Source: Thermoplasmata archaeon (GTDB lineage: Archaea > Thermoplasmatota > Thermoplasmata > SG8-5 > JAGLSY01). Taken from it: a stretch of 6,554 nt of DNA. Of the stretch, positions 5,163 to 6,554 are shown in pieces. Below the pieces are notes generated by a model. That model was given only the letters and a program-made list of their open reading frames with translations, had not been told where the DNA came from and ran no database searches. Position 1 is the first letter of the stretch. Every line of letters starts with the position of its first letter. The stretch covers positions 1 to 6,554 of the forward strand of contig JAGLSY010000120.1 of NCBI GenBank assembly GCA_023135545.1, given 5' to 3'. The translations under genes and the position numbers were made by a program.

Positions 5163-6251
5163 ATGAAGTCAATAATAGATGAAGCATTAGCCAGGCATGA
5201 GACCGAGCAGGGAAAACCCGAGGCGGGCTCCCCTGATGACGCAGAGTTGCGCGCACTTGTCGAGACCTTGAAGATAAGCGTCAAGATAGTGGGGTGTGGC
5301 GGAGGCGGCAGCAACACTGTAAACCGCCTGACCGATACTGGTGTTACAGGTGCGGAAATGTGCGCCGTAAACACAGATGCCACACACCTTCTGCACATGC
5401 ACGTACCCAAGAAGATTCTTATCGGCAAGAGGGTCACAAAAGGCCTTGGAGCCGGGGCACTGCCGGAGGTCGGCGAGACCGCGGCCAGGGAGAATGAAGA
5501 GGAAATCAAAGGCTTCCTTGACGGGGCCCATGTTGTTTTCGTTACGGCCGGAATGGGCGGCGGAACAGGTACTGGTGCCGCACCAGTCGTGGCACAGATA
5601 GCCAGGGAGATGGGTGCCATGACCATGGGTGTTGTCACGATGCCCTTCAAGGCAGAGGGCCACATGAGATACGACAACGCGCTCAAGGGCCTCAACAAGC
5701 TGAAGCAGCACTGCGATACCACCATCGTCATTCAAAATAACAGACTTCTTGAACTTGTACCCAGGCTTCCGCTTGACGCGGCTTTCAAGGTCGCAGATGA
5801 AATTTTAATGAACTCCATAAAGGGAATAACCGAGACTGTTACCAAACCCGGGCTGGTCAATCTGGATTTCAGTGATTTGATGACCATCATGCAGAACGGC
5901 GGCGTCGCCATGATCGGCATCGGTTCGTCAGATGACGACCGCGAGAGGGTCGACCTGGCAGTGAACGAGGCATTGACCTCACCCCTGCTTGGTGATGTGG
6001 ATTTGAGCCATGCGAAAGGTGCGCTGGTCCGTGTAGTCGGCGGTCATGACATGACACTGGCCGAGGCCGAGAGGGCCGTCGAGATAGTCGGCGAGAAGAT
6101 AAGCCCCAATGCCAGAATAATCTGGGGATGCTCCGTGGACCCGACCATCAGCAAGGTGGTCCAGATACTGCTCGTGATAACCGGCGTTACGTCGCCTTCC
6201 TTGGTGGAGGGCACGCCGCAGCAGGATTCCAGTCTGGACATGGTGCAGTAA
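5163..6251 (+). CDS. ftsZ: Cell-division GTPase FtsZ
   Basis: FtsZ is the tubulin homologue that binds GTP and polymerises into a cytoplasmic ring at the division site. This 362-residue protein has the whole conserved core: nucleotide loop GCGGGGSN (44-51), NTDATHL (70-76), GLGAG (94-98), the tubulin signature GGGTGTG (132-138), and the T7 synergy loop NLDFSDL (233-239) with the catalytic acids Asp235 and Asp238. The C-terminal domain ends near ITGVTSP (339-345), followed by a short polar tail without the hydrophobic peptide that bacterial FtsZ uses to bind FtsA or ZipA. I start at ATG 5163 because archaeal FtsZ commonly begins MKSIIDEAL-like; ATG 5151 would add four residues, and TGGGA at 5152-5156 could serve as a weak ribosome site for 5163. 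The sequence mixes features of archaeal FtsZ1 and FtsZ2, so I leave the subfamily open. Pop5 follows after 22 bases. Confidence 0.95.
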   Translation: MKSIIDEALARHETEQGKPEAGSPDDAELRALVETLKISVKIVGCGGGGSNTVNRLTDTGVTGAEMCAVNTDATHLLHMHVPKKILIGKRVTKGLGAGALPEVGETAARENEEEIKGFLDGAHVVFVTAGMGGGTGTGAAPVVAQIAREMGAMTMGVVTMPFKAEGHMRYDNALKGLNKLKQHCDTTIVIQNNRLLELVPRLPLDAAFKVADEILMNSIKGITETVTKPGLVNLDFSDLMTIMQNGGVAMIGIGSSDDDRERVDLAVNEALTSPLLGDVDLSHAKGALVRVVGGHDMTLAEAERAVEIVGEKISPNARIIWGCSVDPTISKVVQILLVITGVTSPSLVEGTPQQDSSLDMVQ

Positions 6252-6261
6252 CTGCTAGTCT

Positions 6262-6266
6262 GGTGG
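6262..6266 (+). promoter_or_regulatory. Shine-Dalgarno of the Pop5 gene
   Basis: GGTGG sits 7 bases before ATG 6274 and complements the 3' end of archaeal 16S rRNA. It decides the start, because no other in-frame ATG nearby has such a site. Confidence 0.65.
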
Positions 6267-6273
6267 ATTCCGG

Positions 6274-6554
6274 ATGGCAGTTACTGGATTCAGGAAAAGG
6301 TATATCGCTTTCAGGATTAACGCTCCAAGGCAGATCGAGAGATGGGAGCTCATAGGTGTATTGCAGCGCAGCGCAGAAGCCATGGGCATGAGCGGAGAGG
6401 GCCAGACCCGTCCCTGGCTCACCGCCTACCGTGACAACCGCGGCATACTCAGATGCTCTCACACAGACAAGGAAAAAGCTATTGAGCTTCTCACATCGGT
6501 TACCGAAATAGGAGACGACCATGTGCCCGTGACCATCGAAACCATTGTGACATC
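6274..6554 (+). CDS. rnp2: RNase P protein component 2 (Pop5/Rnp2), 3' partial
   Basis: The first 93 codons of an archaeal Pop5 homologue are visible, and the frame is still open at the window edge; family members are usually about 110-150 residues. Pop5 binds the catalytic RNA of RNase P together with Rpp30 and supports removal of 5' leaders from pre-tRNA. Recognisable features are the N-terminal RKRYIAFRI strand (residues 7-15), the helix beginning ERWELIG (21-27), the middle segment WLTAYRDNRGILRCSH (47-62), which is the most conserved part of the family, and the next helix DKEKAIELLTSV (64-75). No disruption is seen. It lies 22 bases after ftsZ without an obvious promoter or terminator, so cotranscription with ftsZ is likely. 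In many archaea this gene is instead preceded by the Rpp30 gene and followed by psmA; what follows here is out of view. Confidence 0.9.
   Translation, partial: MAVTGFRKRYIAFRINAPRQIERWELIGVLQRSAEAMGMSGEGQTRPWLTAYRDNRGILRCSHTDKEKAIELLTSVTEIGDDHVPVTIETIVT

Overview
The window reads as archaeal chromosome. It carries a diphthamide synthase (Dph2), an MfnA-type PLP decarboxylase, a tubulin-like FtsZ and the RNase P protein Pop5, plus an archaeal TATA element about 50 bases upstream of ftsZ. Several starts have GGAGG or GGTGG Shine-Dalgarno sites. I would place it in the Euryarchaeota in the broad sense, perhaps a Thermoplasmatota-like lineage, but that placement is only an impression from the protein sequences.

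Region 1 (1-3429) is a tight plus-strand gene cluster, probably one operon. It holds the 3' part of a PEP-synthase-related gene, then mfnA after a 37-base gap, then dph2, whose start overlaps the mfnA stop as ATGA. The first protein keeps the PEP-synthase fold order (end of the ATP-grasp domain, then the C-terminal barrel). It has lost nearly every residue expected for catalysis, and a Pro/Ala/Glu-rich linker sits where the phosphohistidine swivelling domain should be. It looks like a pseudoenzyme.

Region 2 (3430-5162) differs from the rest. A GC-rich gene-free stretch full of inverted repeats (3430-3781) leads into a strikingly AT-rich gene (3782-4789, about 30% GC by eye against roughly 50-55% around it). 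That gene encodes a repeat protein that can be laid out as seven beta-propeller blades. A second GC-rich structured stretch begins on the last base of its stop codon and includes a terminator-like hairpin with a T run (4902-4947). The composition break and the structured flanks suggest acquired DNA.

Region 3 (5104-6554) is ordinary core archaeal sequence: a promoter, ftsZ (cell-division GTPase) and, 22 bases further on, the beginning of the Pop5 gene, which runs off the window. ftsZ and pop5 are probably cotranscribed. No tRNA, rRNA, CRISPR array, transposase or integrase is visible.
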